64,000 nt of DNA from Actinomycetes bacterium. GTDB taxonomy: Bacteria > Actinomycetota > Actinomycetes > Propionibacteriales > Nocardioidaceae. The translations under genes and the position numbers were made by a program. Below, piece after piece: positions 28,126 through 36,802 of this stretch (positions are counted from its first letter, which is position 1; each line of letters opens with the position of its first letter). Location of the stretch: NCBI GenBank assembly GCA_023417775.1, contig JAEZEJ010000097.1, positions 4,532 through 68,531 of the forward strand. Reading direction: 5' to 3'. The notes under the pieces were generated by a model, which had not been told where the DNA came from, searched no databases, and saw nothing but the letters and a program-made list of their open reading frames with translations.

Positions 28126-28142
28126 ATTAATTAGTAATTAAT
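28126..28142. promoter_or_regulatory. AT-rich palindrome and adjacent -35 element at the head of the sugar operon
   Basis: ATTAATTA-G-TAATTAAT is a perfect 8+8 palindrome with a one-base centre, in an otherwise GC-rich intergenic region between the divergent MFS exporter and the sugar-binding lipoprotein. A TTGACA hexamer (28144-28149) follows one base later; a matching -10 near 28167 is weak. It probably binds a dimeric regulator. The GntR/FadR protein at 34928 is the local candidate, but no sequence evidence links them. Confidence 0.55.
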
Positions 28143-28209
28143 CTTGACAGGGGCCGTGTCCGTCATCACACTGGTGTCCGAAGGTGACACCCGTGACACA
28201 AGAGGACAC

Positions 28210-29193
28210 ATGCGAGAAACGATCAAGATCTCCGCTGCCGGACTGCTGGTGCTGGCGATGGCCGTCCTGGCGGGCTGCGGCCAGCAGGTGGGAGCGAACG
28301 GACGGGTCGGCGTGGTCTACCTCAACGCCGAGGGCTACTACGCGGGCGTGCAGCGCGGCCTGGAGGCGACCTTCGACGGCGCCGATCGCGATCCGCAGCT
28401 CATCGCCACCAATATCCAGTCCGATGCATCGCGGGAGAGCACCTTCGTCGACACGATCTCCTCGGTACAGGCCGATGCGCTGATCCTGTCCCCGGCCTCG
28501 GCGACGGCGTCGATCCCCGCGATCCGCCTCGCGCACGAGAACGACGTGCCGGTCATCTGCTACAACACCTGCATCGAGGACGAGGCCGCCGAGAAATACG
28601 TCTCGGGCTATATCCTCGGCGATCCCACGGAGTTCGGTGCCGCATCGGGCCGCCAGATGGGCGACTACTTCATCGAGCAGGGCATCGCCGATCCGCAGGT
28701 CGCCGTCATCAACTGCGAGCAGTTCGAGGTCTGCATCCAGCGTCGCGAGGGCTTCGAGACGGCGCTGCTGGAGCGCGTGCCCGGAGCGCAGATCGTCGCG
28801 AACCAGGAGGGGCTGACCCTCGACGCGGCCGTCGAGCGGGCCGAGCAGATCCTCACCGCGCATCCGGATGTCGACGCCTTCTACGGCGAGGCCGGATCGC
28901 AGATGATCGGCGCGGTCCGTGCGATCGGCGCCCGCGGTCTGGAGGGCGAGGTCGTGGTCTTCGGCGGCGACATGAGCACCCAGGCGGCGCAGATGCTCGA
29001 TGACCACTCGATCCTCAAGGGCGTCACGGACATCTCCGGCATCAAGGTCGGCGAGCTCGCGGCGGAGACCGCCTTGCAGATCCTCGCGGGCGAGGAGCCC
29101 GACGAGCTGGTGATCCCCGCCCCGATCGACGAGTACGCGACCGCCGACTCGGGCGCGGACTGGATCGACACGCATCCCGATGGCATCCCGTGA
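28210..29193 (+). CDS. sugar ABC transporter substrate-binding lipoprotein (RbsB-like)
   Basis: A 327-residue periplasmic-binding-protein type 1 (Peripla_BP_4-like) protein. The start at 28210 (MRETIKISAAGLLV) gives a signal peptide with lipobox VLAGC (Cys23); AGAGGA just upstream is a plausible ribosome site. The mature part begins GRVGVVYLNAEGYYAGVQRG and contains ALILSPASATASIPAIRLAHENDVPVICYN, typical of sugar binders. It should deliver a sugar or sugar acid to the ATPase at 29236 and permease at 30768. The downstream catabolic genes suggest galactose, galactonate or a relative. Confidence 0.88.
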   Translation: MRETIKISAAGLLVLAMAVLAGCGQQVGANGRVGVVYLNAEGYYAGVQRGLEATFDGADRDPQLIATNIQSDASRESTFVDTISSVQADALILSPASATASIPAIRLAHENDVPVICYNTCIEDEAAEKYVSGYILGDPTEFGAASGRQMGDYFIEQGIADPQVAVINCEQFEVCIQRREGFETALLERVPGAQIVANQEGLTLDAAVERAEQILTAHPDVDAFYGEAGSQMIGAVRAIGARGLEGEVVVFGGDMSTQAAQMLDDHSILKGVTDISGIKVGELAAETALQILAGEEPDELVIPAPIDEYATADSGADWIDTHPDGIP

Positions 29194-29235
29194 TCGCGCC
29201 GCGCCCCATCCGCCCCTACGACCGAGGAAGAACCC

Positions 29236-30741
29236 GTGAGCACAATGACTGACACGATCGTCGCGGACGTTCGTGGTCTCACCAAGCACTACGCGGGCGT
29301 GCAGGCGCTCACCGATGCCGATGTCACGATCCACGCCGGCGAGGTGCGGGCTCTGCTCGGGCGCAACGGCGCCGGCAAGTCCACCCTCATCCGTCTGCTC
29401 GCCGGTGTGGAGACCCCGGATGCGGGTGCGGTGCGGATCGCCGGCGAGCAGCTCGACGGCGGTGTACGCCGGGCGGCCGAGCTCGGCGTGGAGACCGTGC
29501 ACCAGGAGCTGAGCCTCGTCCCGCAGCTGACGGTCGCCGAGAACATGTTCCTCGGCGCCTGGCCGCGCACCGGAGGACGGGTCGACTACGCGCAGATGGC
29601 GCGATCCGCCCGCGAGGTGCTCGACGAGCTCGGCCTCGCGATCGACGTGCACACCACCGTCGGCCAGCTCTCGATCGCCGAACAGCAGCTCGTCGAGATC
29701 TGCCGTGCCGTGCGACGCTCGCCGCGCCTGCTCATCCTGGACGAGCCCACCAGCGCGCTGGCCGCCGGCGAGGTCGCCGTCGTCCTGCGCACGGTGCGCC
29801 GCATCGCCGAGACCGGCGTCGCCGTGATCTATGTCAGCCACCGTCTCGACGAGATCCGCCAGGTCGCCACCAGCGCGACCGTCATGCGCGATGGTCGCGT
29901 GGTCGAGACCGTGGATCTGGAGGACGTCTCCACCGCCCGGGTGGTCGAGCTCATGCTGGGCGACGCGGCCCGGGAGCAACGACGCCCCGACCTGCGCCCC
30001 ATCGACCGGACCGTCGAGCCGCTGCTGAGCGTGCGGAGCCTCGTCGCCCCTCCGAAGGTCGAGGACGTCGGCTTCGATGTCCACGCGGGCGAGGTCCTCG
30101 GACTCGCCGGGCTCATGGGCTCGGGGCGCAGCGAGACGCTGCGCGCCATCGCGGGCTTCGATCCGATCGGGGCCGGGGAGATCCACGTCGCCGGGCGCCA
30201 CGTCGGCTCGGTGACCGCCCGCGGGATGAAAGGGCTCGGGATCGGCATGACCCCCGAGGACCGCAAGAGCAGCGCGATCGTCCCGCTGCTCGGCGTCGAC
30301 GAGAATCTCGTCCTCGCCGACTACGGTCAGGTCAGCTCGGGGCCGACGATCGGCTGGGCCCGGCTGCGCCAGGCGGCTCGCGGGCTCATCGACCGGCTGT
30401 CGATCTCGACGGCCAGCGCCTCCACGCCCATCGTCAACCTCAGCGGCGGCAACCAGCAGAAGGCGGTGATCGGGCGCTGGCTGCATGCCGGGAGCCGCGT
30501 GCTGCTGCTCGACGAACCGACCCGCGGTGTCGACGTCCAGGCCAAGGAGGAGATCTACCGCCTGATCCGGCAGCTCGCCGACGAGGGCGCGGCCGTCGTG
30601 TTCGTCTCCGGCGAACTCGAGGAGCTCCCGCTCGTCTGCGATCGCGTCGTCGTCATGCGCCACGGGCGCGTCGCGGGCGAGCTGACCGGCGACGAGATCA
30701 CGACCGACGCGGTCGTCGCGGCCGCGATGACCACCGACTGA
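29236..30741 (+). CDS. sugar ABC transporter ATP-binding protein (RbsA/MglA-like)
   Basis: A 501-residue protein with two fused ABC domains. The first has Walker A GRNGAGKST, LSIAEQQLVEI and LLILDEPTSAL. The second has a degenerate Walker A (GLMGSGRSE) but intact LSGGNQQKAVI and LLLDEPTRGVD. This arrangement is normal for RbsA/MglA/XylG. The GTG start follows GAGGAAG at a suitable distance; an ATG three codons in is an alternative. It forms the importer with the genes on either side. Confidence 0.92.
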   Translation: MSTMTDTIVADVRGLTKHYAGVQALTDADVTIHAGEVRALLGRNGAGKSTLIRLLAGVETPDAGAVRIAGEQLDGGVRRAAELGVETVHQELSLVPQLTVAENMFLGAWPRTGGRVDYAQMARSAREVLDELGLAIDVHTTVGQLSIAEQQLVEICRAVRRSPRLLILDEPTSALAAGEVAVVLRTVRRIAETGVAVIYVSHRLDEIRQVATSATVMRDGRVVETVDLEDVSTARVVELMLGDAAREQRRPDLRPIDRTVEPLLSVRSLVAPPKVEDVGFDVHAGEVLGLAGLMGSGRSETLRAIAGFDPIGAGEIHVAGRHVGSVTARGMKGLGIGMTPEDRKSSAIVPLLGVDENLVLADYGQVSSGPTIGWARLRQAARGLIDRLSISTASASTPIVNLSGGNQQKAVIGRWLHAGSRVLLLDEPTRGVDVQAKEEIYRLIRQLADEGAAVVFVSGELEELPLVCDRVVVMRHGRVAGELTGDEITTDAVVAAAMTTD

Positions 30742-30767
30742 CCCCTCCGCAGAACAAGAGAGCAGAC

Positions 30768-31769
30768 ATGACTACCACCACCGCATCGGCCGCCCCGGCC
30801 CGCGACCGCGGATCCTGGTTGCAGGGCACGCGGCTCAACGAGATCGGCCTCGTCGTGGCCATCGCCGTCCTCTACATCGTCCTCGGCATCACCGCCGCGG
30901 GCTTCCTCAACACCGGCAACCAGCTCGGCATCCTGCGCGATGCCGCCACGATCGGCATCGCCGCGTGGGGCGTCACGCTGGTGATCATCGCCGGTGAGAT
31001 CGACATCAGCATCGGCCCCGCCGTCGCCTTCGCGTCCGTCCTGGTCGCGATGGGCAGCGCCGACTGGGGGCTCGGAGTCGTCGGGGCGATCGTGCTGACC
31101 CTCCTGGCGGGTATCGGCTGGGGCGCCGTCGCCGGCTGGCTGCGCGCGCAGTTCGGCGTCCCCTCCTTCATCACGACGCTCGGTCTGTGGAGCGTGCTCG
31201 GCGGACTGGGGCTCTACCTGACGAGCGCGCTCCCGGTCGTGCTCCCGCAGAGCGATCTGCTGGATCTGCTCGGCGGCTCCGTCCTGGGCATCCCCACCGC
31301 GGCGATCGTCATGCTCGTGCTGTTCGGGGTCTTCGTCTACATCGCCAAGTACACCGCCTACGGACGTGCCGTGTACTCGATCGGCGGCAATGCGTCGGCG
31401 GCCATGCTCGCCGGCATCAGCCTCACCCGGGTGCGCATCCTCCTCTTCGCCACCACCGGCCTGCTGTCGGCCATCACCGGCATCCTGCTCGCCGCCCGTC
31501 TCGGCGCCGGCTCGGGAAGCGCGGCCAGCGGCCTGGAGTTCGATGTCATCGCCGCCGTGGTGATCGGTGGCACCGCCCTCGCGGGCGGCCGTGGATCGCT
31601 GCTGGGCACCCTGCTCGGCGTCATCTTCATCACCGTGATCGGCAATGGGCTCGTGCTGCTCGGTGTCGACTCGTTCCTGCAGGACGTCATCCGCGGCGTG
31701 ATCATCGTCGGCGCGGTGCTGATCAATGTGTGGGCGGGTCGCCGGGGCACCGCCACGCGAACGAGCTGA
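30768..31769 (+). CDS. sugar ABC transporter permease (RbsC-like)
   Basis: A 333-residue integral membrane protein of the BPD_transp_2 family with about eight to ten hydrophobic segments. Typical stretches are WGVTLVIIAGEIDISIGPAVAF and YSIGGNASAAMLAGI near the cytoplasmic loop, and AAVVIGGTALAGGRGSLLGTLLG near the end. It is the membrane channel for the importer, with the ATPase 27 bases upstream and the dehydrogenase 20 bases downstream. Confidence 0.92.
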   Translation: MTTTTASAAPARDRGSWLQGTRLNEIGLVVAIAVLYIVLGITAAGFLNTGNQLGILRDAATIGIAAWGVTLVIIAGEIDISIGPAVAFASVLVAMGSADWGLGVVGAIVLTLLAGIGWGAVAGWLRAQFGVPSFITTLGLWSVLGGLGLYLTSALPVVLPQSDLLDLLGGSVLGIPTAAIVMLVLFGVFVYIAKYTAYGRAVYSIGGNASAAMLAGISLTRVRILLFATTGLLSAITGILLAARLGAGSGSAASGLEFDVIAAVVIGGTALAGGRGSLLGTLLGVIFITVIGNGLVLLGVDSFLQDVIRGVIIVGAVLINVWAGRRGTATRTS

Positions 31770-31788
31770 GTAAGGAGAGGATCGTCCC

Positions 31789-32862
31789 ATGACCACCACG
31801 ATTCCGAGCACGATGACCGGGGTCTACCTGCCGGGCACGTCGAGTACCGAGCGTCGCGAGATCCCGGTCCCCGTGCCGGGCCCCGGACAGGTGCTCGTAC
31901 AGGTCGGCGCCTCGGGCATCTGCGGCAGCGATATCGGCTACATCTACCGTGGCTACAAGACCCACAAGGGAGTGGACGGCCCCGCGTATCGCGGCGTCGT
32001 CAGCGGGCACGAGCCCTCCGGCCGCATCGTCGCCGCGGGGGAGGGAGTCCGGCGCTTCGGCGTCAGCGACCGCGTGATCGTCTACCACATCGCGGGCTGC
32101 GGCCTGTGCGACAACTGCCGTCGCGGGTTCTACATCTCCTGCAGCTCCGAGGCCCGAGCCGCCTACGGGTGGCAGCGTGACGGCGGGAACGCCTCCTATG
32201 TGCTGGCCGAGGAGCGGACCTGCGTGCCGCTGCCCGATGAGCTCTCCTATGTCGACGGAGCGCTGATCGCCTGCGGATTCGGCACCGCCTACGAGGGCCT
32301 GCGCCGCATCCGGGTCAGCGGCGAGGGGGATCTGCTCGTGGTCGGTCTGGGTCCGGTCGGCCTGGCGGCCGGCATGCTCGGCCGCGGCATGGGGGCTCGA
32401 CGGGTGGTCGGCCTCGAACCGAGCACGGGACGCCGGTCCTGGGCCGACCGGCTCGGGGTCTTCGATGCGACCTTCCATCCCGAGGAGCTGCCCGCCGCGA
32501 TGGATCTGACCGGTGGCCGCGGGTACGCCTTCACGATCGATGCCTCGGGCACGGCGCCCGGTCGCTCGTCGGCCCTCCAAGGAGCCGCCGAGTGGGGACA
32601 CGTCTCGCTCGTCGGCGAGGGCGGCGAGCTGGTGACCGAGGTGTCGGACACCCTCCTGCACAAGCAGTTGACGCTGCATGCCTCCTGGGTGACCTCGCTT
32701 CCGGCGATGACGGAGCTGGCGGAGAATCTCGTCGCCTGGGGACTGCGTCCCGAGGCCATCGTGAGCGATCGCTTCGCCCTGGACGACTCCGATGCCGCCT
32801 TCGCGCTCGCGGCCGGAGCCAGCGACGGCAAGGTGGTCTTCGCGGCGGACGGAGACGTGTGA
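31789..32862 (+). CDS. zinc-dependent medium-chain dehydrogenase (sugar/polyol dehydrogenase-like)
   Basis: A 357-residue MDR-family protein. It has the catalytic-zinc region GASGICGSDIG with GHEPSGRIV, a structural-zinc cluster CGLCDNCRRGFYISC and a nucleotide-binding VVGLGPVGLAAG. The start follows AAGGAGAGG. It sits between the importer and the sugar-acid catabolic genes, so it may oxidise the imported sugar or epimerise it through a keto intermediate. The exact substrate cannot be read from the sequence. Confidence 0.8.
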   Translation: MTTTIPSTMTGVYLPGTSSTERREIPVPVPGPGQVLVQVGASGICGSDIGYIYRGYKTHKGVDGPAYRGVVSGHEPSGRIVAAGEGVRRFGVSDRVIVYHIAGCGLCDNCRRGFYISCSSEARAAYGWQRDGGNASYVLAEERTCVPLPDELSYVDGALIACGFGTAYEGLRRIRVSGEGDLLVVGLGPVGLAAGMLGRGMGARRVVGLEPSTGRRSWADRLGVFDATFHPEELPAAMDLTGGRGYAFTIDASGTAPGRSSALQGAAEWGHVSLVGEGGELVTEVSDTLLHKQLTLHASWVTSLPAMTELAENLVAWGLRPEAIVSDRFALDDSDAAFALAAGASDGKVVFAADGDV

Positions 32863-34088
32863 CCACGGCCGTGCTTCCCTCCGTCTCGGTCGATCGTGCC
32901 GCCGGTCGTCCCGATGTGATCTGGCTGGACAACGGCATCCTGCGGCTCGGGGTCGTGCCCGCGGCCGGAGGACGCCTGCTCAGTGTCGCGCTGTACGGGC
33001 GCGAGACGCTGTGGCGCAACACGGATCTCCTCGACGACGACCTGCATCCGCGCGACGGTCACCGGATCGAACCGCACGACGGTCCGATGAGCGCGTGGTC
33101 GAACTACGGCGGTGACAAGACCTGGCCGGCCCCGCAAGGGTGGTCCGGCCCCGGGGAATGGGCCGGCCCGCCCGACCCGGTGCTCGACTCCGGCCCCTAC
33201 GCGTGGTCGACCGATGCCGGAGCCGAGGGAGCCGTCGTTCTCACGATGACGAGCGGCGATGACGCCCGTTCCGGCCTGCGCCTGCAGCGCGAGATCGTGC
33301 TGCGACCGGGAGAGTCCGCCTATGAGCTCACGCTGCGGGGGACCAATGTGACCGACCGGCCGGTGAGCTGGTCGCTGTGGAATGTGACTCAGCGCGCCGC
33401 CGACGCGCCCGGCAGCGGCGGCGTGTGGGTCGGGGTGGCGCCCGATGACGCGCGAACCGTCGAGCTGGCTGTCGGCACCGGGGCTCCCTCGGCTGAGGTG
33501 ATCGCCCCGGGCATCGTCCACCTCGCCCATCAGGATGTCGTCGGCAAGCTCGGTTTCCCGACCGCCACCGGATGGCTGGCCCACGCCGCGGGTGGATCGA
33601 CCACCACCCAGGTGGTGCCCGTCGACGAGGACGGTGAGTATCCGGACGGCGGTTCACGCGTCGAGGTGTGGATGGAGCATCCGTTGGAGCGGCCCATCGC
33701 GCACCTGGGCGACCTCATGCCACCGGCGCGCATCGTCGAGGTCGAGGTGCTCTCCCCACGACGCACGATCGAATCGGGCGCGCAGCTCGCGCTGACGGTG
33801 CGGTGTGCGAGCTCCGAGGGTGAGCGGGCCGTGCGCTCGGTGGCGATCGCGGGGCACTGGAGCGTGCCCGCGGCGCAGGGTGACGGGCGCTTCACGGTCG
33901 CCTTCCACGCCTATGTCAACGGCACGCTCTACGTGGCCGACGACGGCCAGCGGATCGGCGAGATCGCCGCCGGGCGGGTGACGGAGGTACCCGTCACCGC
34001 GGCCCTGCTCGGCCGGCGTGCGGCCGTCGTCCGCCACGAGGACGGGCGACGTATCGATGCGGGACGACTGCCGGAGGTGGAGGCATGA
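32859..34088 (+). CDS. mutarotase-like / DUF4380-type protein
   Basis: A 409-residue beta-rich protein starting at a GTG that overlaps the dehydrogenase stop (GTGTGA); the longer reading frame to 32592 only shadows the dehydrogenase. The N-terminus (VIWLDNGILRLGVVPAAGGRLLSVALYGRETLW) and the following WSNYGGDKTWPAPQGW look like the galactose-mutarotase supersandwich and DUF4380 proteins. A role in converting sugar anomers or sugar derivatives in this operon is plausible but unproven. Confidence 0.6.
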   Translation: MTTAVLPSVSVDRAAGRPDVIWLDNGILRLGVVPAAGGRLLSVALYGRETLWRNTDLLDDDLHPRDGHRIEPHDGPMSAWSNYGGDKTWPAPQGWSGPGEWAGPPDPVLDSGPYAWSTDAGAEGAVVLTMTSGDDARSGLRLQREIVLRPGESAYELTLRGTNVTDRPVSWSLWNVTQRAADAPGSGGVWVGVAPDDARTVELAVGTGAPSAEVIAPGIVHLAHQDVVGKLGFPTATGWLAHAAGGSTTTQVVPVDEDGEYPDGGSRVEVWMEHPLERPIAHLGDLMPPARIVEVEVLSPRRTIESGAQLALTVRCASSEGERAVRSVAIAGHWSVPAAQGDGRFTVAFHAYVNGTLYVADDGQRIGEIAAGRVTEVPVTAALLGRRAAVVRHEDGRRIDAGRLPEVEA

Positions 34089-34173
34089 GCGAGCGAAGCG
34101 AGCGAAGGTTGGGCTCAATCTCATGCCGCCACCGTCCTACCGTTCTTTTCTTTGAGGCGGTGGAGGCATGAGC
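34076..34173 (+). repeat. 15-bp direct repeat flanking a short intergenic insert
   Basis: GGTGGAGGCATGAGC occurs at 34076-34090 (end of the mutarotase-like gene) and again at 34159-34173 (ribosome site and start of the SDR gene), exactly 83 bp apart. The intervening DNA starts with the GAGCGAGCGAAGCGAGCGAA motif and contains one arm of the hairpin listed separately. The structure looks like a short insertion that duplicated the original gene junction. Confidence 0.6.
34120..34172 (+). promoter_or_regulatory. hairpin sequestering the SDR ribosome site and start codon
   Basis: The arm 34120-34136 (CTCATGCCGCCACCGTC) pairs with 34156-34172 (GGCGGTGGAGGCATGAG) at 15 of 17 positions, with a 19-base pyrimidine-rich loop containing TTCTTTTCTTT. 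The right arm contains the GGAGG site and the ATG at 34168. In mRNA this could lower translation of the downstream gene. It could equally be a by-product of the duplication. Confidence 0.5.
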
Positions 34174-34899
34174 CGCACTGCCGTGGTGACCGGAGCCGCC
34201 CGAGGCATCGGGGAGGCGACCGCGCGCCGGCTCGCCGACGCGGGGTGGAGGGTCGCGCTGCTGGATCGCGACCCTCTCGTCACGCAGACGGCGGAGCGGA
34301 TCGGAGGGGCGGCCCGCGGCTATGTCGGCGATGTCGCCTCGGCCGAGGACTGGGCCGCGACCATCGACCGGGTGCGCGAAGAGCTCGGCGAGGTCGACGA
34401 CCTGGTCTCCAATGCCCTCGTCACCGATCCGACGCCTCTGCACGAGATGGATCCGGAGTCCTGGCAGCGGCAGCTCGATGTCAATCTCACGGGAGCGTTC
34501 CACGGGGTGCGGGCCTGTCTGCCGGGATTGCGGCGGCACCGCGACGGACGGATCGTCATCGTGTCCTCCGTGCACGCGGCCTTCGGCCTGCCGGATGTCC
34601 CGGGCTACGCGGCCACCAAGGCCGGACTGACGGGGCTCACCCGGCAGCTGGCGGTGCAGTACGGCGGCGAGGTGCGGGTCAACTGCGTCGTACCGGGACC
34701 GATCCGCACCGCGCAGTGGGACCGGCTCAGCGAGGACGATCTTCGCCGCAGCGCGGCCGAGACCGTGATCGGCAGGATCGGCGAGCCCGCGGAGGTCGCC
34801 GGGGTGATCGCCTTCCTGCTCGGCGACGAGGCCGCCTTCGTGACCGGCTCGACCGTGACGGTCGACGGCGGCTGGAGCATCACCAAGAACTCGTCGTGA
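34168..34899 (+). CDS. SDR-family oxidoreductase of the sugar operon
   Basis: A 243-residue short-chain dehydrogenase with cofactor motif TGAARGIG, structural motif LVSNALV in place of the usual NNAG, and active site SSVHAAFGLPDVPGYAATK (S...YxxxK). The ending VTGSTVTVDGGW is typical. It probably oxidises a sugar or reduces a keto-sugar in the local pathway; galactose or fucose 1-dehydrogenases of this fold are known. The start is embedded in the hairpin at 34120-34172. The GntR gene follows after 28 bases. Confidence 0.78.
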   Translation: MSRTAVVTGAARGIGEATARRLADAGWRVALLDRDPLVTQTAERIGGAARGYVGDVASAEDWAATIDRVREELGEVDDLVSNALVTDPTPLHEMDPESWQRQLDVNLTGAFHGVRACLPGLRRHRDGRIVIVSSVHAAFGLPDVPGYAATKAGLTGLTRQLAVQYGGEVRVNCVVPGPIRTAQWDRLSEDDLRRSAAETVIGRIGEPAEVAGVIAFLLGDEAAFVTGSTVTVDGGWSITKNSS

Positions 34900-34927
34900 C
34901 CATGCGATACCGACTGAAGGAGCAGAT

Positions 34928-35644
34928 GTGAGCGGATACCGCGGACGCGGAGTGCACGGCAGCACCGTCGAGGAGCTCGGCGCGCGGATCGTCGACGGCT
35001 CCCTCGGCCCCGGCGAGGTCCTCGATCTCGCCGCGATCGGTGCGGAGTTCGACGTATCGCTCACGGCGCTGCGCGAGGCGATCAAGGTGCTGACAGCCAA
35101 GGGGTTGCTGGATGCACGGCAGAAGCGTGGCACGTTCGTGCGACCGCGCAGCGAGTGGAATGTGCTCGACAGCGATGTCATCCGTTGGCGTCAGCAGTCC
35201 GGTGACGCCGCCGCGGTTCTGCGCGATCTCGCCGAGGTGCGCACGGCCATCGAGCCCGAGGCGGCCGCGCTCGCCGCACAACGCCGCGACGAGCGCGACC
35301 TGCAGGCGCTGCGTGACGCCCTCGCGGCGATGGATGCCGCGCGGGACAAGCTGCCGCGCGATGCGGCGGATGCGGATCTGCAGTTCCACCAGGCGCTGCT
35401 CGACGCGACGCACAATGAGCTGTTCGCGCAGATGCGCATCTTCGTCGAGCCCGCGCTGTACATCCGTGACGAGCTGGTGCACGACCACGCGGTGAGCGAT
35501 CCGTTGCCGAGCCATCGCCGGGTGGTCGACGCGGTCGAGGCCGGGGATGTCGACGAGGCGCGGGCCGCGGCGCTCGCGCTGCTGGAACAGAGTGTCGAGG
35601 ACGTCGTGCGCGTGCTCGACGAGGAGCAGGGGGGAGACGCGTGA
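34928..35644 (+). CDS. GntR/FadR-family transcriptional regulator (DgoR-like)
   Basis: A 238-residue protein with an N-terminal winged helix (LDLAAIGAEFDVSLTALREAIKVLTAKGLLDARQKRGTFVRP) and a C-terminal FCD helical domain containing the usual D/H metal or ligand residues (DADLQFHQALLDATHN, PSHRRVVDAV). The GTG at 34928 follows AAGGAG. FadR-family regulators such as DgoR control galactonate genes, and this one is coupled to the galactonate dehydratase gene (GTGA overlap). It probably represses the sugar operon in the absence of its acid effector. Confidence 0.88.
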   Translation: MSGYRGRGVHGSTVEELGARIVDGSLGPGEVLDLAAIGAEFDVSLTALREAIKVLTAKGLLDARQKRGTFVRPRSEWNVLDSDVIRWRQQSGDAAAVLRDLAEVRTAIEPEAAALAAQRRDERDLQALRDALAAMDAARDKLPRDAADADLQFHQALLDATHNELFAQMRIFVEPALYIRDELVHDHAVSDPLPSHRRVVDAVEAGDVDEARAAALALLEQSVEDVVRVLDEEQGGDA

Positions 35645-36789
35645 AGATCACGCGCATCGAGACCTTCGCGGTGCCGCCGCGCTGGGTGTTCTGCCGGGTC
35701 GAGACCGATGACGGTCTGGTGGGCTGGGGCGAGCCGGTCGTCGAGGGGCGGGCCGCGACGGTCCGCACGGCCGTGGAGGAGCTCTCCGGTCTGCTGATCG
35801 GCGAGGACCCACGCCGCATCGAGCACCACTGGCAGCGGCTCACCAAGGCCGGCTTCTACCGAGGCGGACCGGTCCTGTCCAGCGCCGTCGCGGGTCTGGA
35901 TCAGGCGCTCTGGGACATCCTCGGCCAATCGCTGGGCGTGCCCGTCCACGCATTGCTGGGCGGCGCGGTCCGCGATCGTGTGCGGGTCTACGGCTGGATC
36001 GGCGGGGACGAACCGCGTGAGGTCGCCGAGGCCGCGCGGGGCCAGGTCGAGGCCGGGCTGACCGCGATCAAGATGAACGCGACCGGACGCTGGGACCGTC
36101 TGGCGACCCCGGCGGGTCTGCGCGAGGTCGCGGGTCGGGTGGAGCAGGTCCGCGCGGCCGTGGGCGACGATGTGGATGTGGCGGTGGACTTCCACGGCCG
36201 GGTCGGCCCCGCCGACGCGCGACGGCTGTTGCGTGCGATTGAGCCGTACGCGCCGGTCTTCGTCGAGGAGCCGGTGCTGCCGGAGCTGGCGATGCATCTG
36301 CCGGAGATCGTGCGGTCATCGGTGGTGCCGATCGCGACGGGGGAGCGGCTGTTCGACCGGGCGAGTTTCCGTACGGTCCTGGATGCGGGGGTGGCCGTCG
36401 CGCAGCCGGATCTCTCGCATGCCGGGGGGATCTCGGAGGTCCGCCGGATCGCCGCCCTCGCCGAGACCTACGGCGCGCTGCTGGCCCCGCACTGCCCGCT
36501 GGGGCCGGTGGCCCTGGCGGCGAGCCTGCAGGTCGCCTTCGCGACCCCCAATTTCCTGCTCCAGGAGCAGTCGATCGGTATCCACTACAACGACGGGTCG
36601 GCCGAGTTGCTCGACTATGTCGTCGACCGGGAGCCGTTCGCCTTCCCCGACGGTTCGATCGAGCGCTGGGAGGCGCCCGGGCTCGGCATCGAGGTGGACG
36701 AGGACGCGGTGCGCGCCGCCGATGCGCGCGGGCACGACTGGAAGGGTCCGGTGTGGGAGCACCCGGACGGATCATTCGCCGAGTGGTGA
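35641..36789 (+). CDS. dgoD: D-galactonate dehydratase family protein
   Basis: A 382-residue enolase-superfamily protein. It carries segments typical of galactonate dehydratase: VDFHGRVGPADARRLL, FVEEPVLPE, IATGERLFDRASF, AQPDLSHAGGISE, APHCPLGPVALAASLQ and LLQEQSIGIHYN, which contain the metal ligands (Asp, Glu, Glu) and the catalytic His residues. The reaction is galactonate to 2-keto-3-deoxygalactonate plus water. The start is a GTG overlapping the regulator stop. Other sugar-acid dehydratases share the fold, but the local aldolase and kinase support this call. Confidence 0.85.
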   Translation: MKITRIETFAVPPRWVFCRVETDDGLVGWGEPVVEGRAATVRTAVEELSGLLIGEDPRRIEHHWQRLTKAGFYRGGPVLSSAVAGLDQALWDILGQSLGVPVHALLGGAVRDRVRVYGWIGGDEPREVAEAARGQVEAGLTAIKMNATGRWDRLATPAGLREVAGRVEQVRAAVGDDVDVAVDFHGRVGPADARRLLRAIEPYAPVFVEEPVLPELAMHLPEIVRSSVVPIATGERLFDRASFRTVLDAGVAVAQPDLSHAGGISEVRRIAALAETYGALLAPHCPLGPVALAASLQVAFATPNFLLQEQSIGIHYNDGSAELLDYVVDREPFAFPDGSIERWEAPGLGIEVDEDAVRAADARGHDWKGPVWEHPDGSFAEW

Positions 36790-36802
36790 GAGGGCATGAG
36801 GA

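Noticed and set aside
28138..30663. 841-codon minus-strand open frame opposite the sugar importer
   Set aside because: Shadow of the lipoprotein and ATPase genes; no domain, no promoter, no ribosome site.
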